Assembly (NCBI RefSeq): GCF_014647475.1
Contig: NZ_BMPG01000001.1
Location: 930,001 to 994,000 of the forward strand
DNA: 64,000 bases
Reading direction: 5' to 3'
From: Halocalculus aciditolerans
GTDB taxonomy: Archaea; Halobacteriota; Halobacteria; Halobacteriales; Halobacteriaceae
This document shows positions 63,638-64,000 of this stretch, piece by piece. The notes under the pieces were generated by a model. That model searched no databases and was not told where the DNA came from. It was given only the letters and a program-made list of their open reading frames with translations. The translations under genes were made by a program, and so were the position numbers. Each line of letters begins with the position of its first letter. Position 1 is the first letter of the stretch.

Positions 63638-64000
63638 GCGATTCTCCCACTGACGTCGTCCTCGACGTCGACTCGCTGGAGAAGCATTTCGGCGGCATCA
63701 CCGCCGTCGACGGCGCGTCCTTCGGCATCGAGCGCGGCGAGTTCACGGGACTCATCGGGCCGAACGGCGCGGGGAAGTCCACGACGTTCAACTGCATCGC
63801 CGGCACGCTCTCGCCCTCCGCGGGCACCGTCACCTTCGACGACACGGACGTCACCGGGATGGAACCCTACCAGGTCGCGAACCAGGGGCTCGTCCGCACT
63901 TTCCAGATCGCCCGGGAACTCTCCGAGATGACCGTTCTGGAGAACCTCATGCTCGCCCCGCCCGGACAGGAGGGCGAGAAGCTCTGGAAGGCCGTCACGC
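63634..64000 (+). CDS. livG: Branched-chain amino acid-type ABC ATP-binding protein (LivG-like), 5' part
   Basis: The first 122 residues are visible before the window ends. LEKHFGGITAVDGASFGIERGEFTGLIGPNGAGKSTTFNCIAG contains the Walker A GPNGAGKST. VRTFQIARELSEMTVLENLMLAP is the Q-loop and LivG-type continuation. GTG start overlaps the livM stop (GTGA). The signature motif and Walker B lie beyond the window. Expected to be followed by livF. Confidence 0.92.
   Translation, partial: MSDSPTDVVLDVDSLEKHFGGITAVDGASFGIERGEFTGLIGPNGAGKSTTFNCIAGTLSPSAGTVTFDDTDVTGMEPYQVANQGLVRTFQIARELSEMTVLENLMLAPPGQEGEKLWKAVT

Overview
The window is chromosomal DNA of a halophilic archaeon (class Halobacteria). This is supported by very high GC with strong GC bias at third codon positions, acidic proteins, leaderless genes with TATA boxes about 25-30 bases upstream of the start codon, and archaeal-only machinery: CDC48/VCP, GINS, the PriS primase, archease with RtcB, MBF1, archaeal-type S-adenosylmethionine synthetase, HalX and TrmB. 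I cannot fix the genus from the sequence alone. Most of the window is ordinary core genome on both strands. No transposase, integrase, CRISPR array or rRNA was seen.

Layout. 1-8.6 kb: DUF420 membrane protein, tRNA-Leu(GAG), MBF1, AlaX-type editing hydrolase, acyl-CoA dehydrogenase, IMPDH/GMP-reductase family enzyme, HAD phosphatase, panB, GNAT and an alpha/beta hydrolase. 8.7-20.3 kb: a small protein coupled to the CDC48 ATPase, GINS-primase pair, DUF502-archease-rtcB operon with an intein in rtcB, and a ribose-1,5-bisphosphate isomerase homologue. 20.3-30.5 kb: TrmB, DUF63, Lrp, tRNA-Leu(CAA), UPF0179, tRNA-Glu, an HNH endonuclease, a beta-oxidation fusion enzyme and a DNA glycosylase. 30.7-43 kb: RimK-type ligase/protease fusion divergent from an M14-like peptidase or deacylase, sdhCDBA, purD, a DUF255 protein and cysK. 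43.6-57.9 kb: thiI, VOC dioxygenase, S-adenosylmethionine synthetase, CYTH protein, FKBP isomerase, Nudix, histidine kinase plus HalX regulator, pyrBI, a ParA-like ATPase with a RecA-fold partner, and an RNA-binding protein. 59-64 kb: tRNA-Thr, pgk-GNAT, and livH-livM-livG running off the end.

The most unusual material is between genes. (1) A family of multi-hairpin 3'-flanking elements occurs five times (after cdc48, sdhA, cysK, the gene ending at 43570, and the S-adenosylmethionine synthetase gene). It always starts at a T-tract just past the stop codon, in the same orientation as the gene. The flanks are conserved but the hairpin arms change with their complements. (2) A second hairpin family overlaps or closely follows stop codons at 30.7, 51.4 and 57.3 kb. 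(3) A 253-base, heavily folded segment at 58099-58351 has 12-base complementary ends and a TATA box at the spacing expected for a transcription start at its first base. It is either a new structured RNA or a small non-autonomous element, and it abuts an ORF with no start codon. (4) A G-rich tract is enclosed in a perfect 10-base inverted repeat at 57962-58004.

Metabolically the window covers purine and pyrimidine steps (purD, pyrBI, IMPDH/GMPR family, ribose-1,5-bisphosphate isomerase homologue), pantothenate (panB), cysteine and S-adenosylmethionine synthesis, beta-oxidation, respiratory complex II, glycolysis (pgk with the sugar regulator TrmB in the same window), and branched-chain amino acid or amide uptake.
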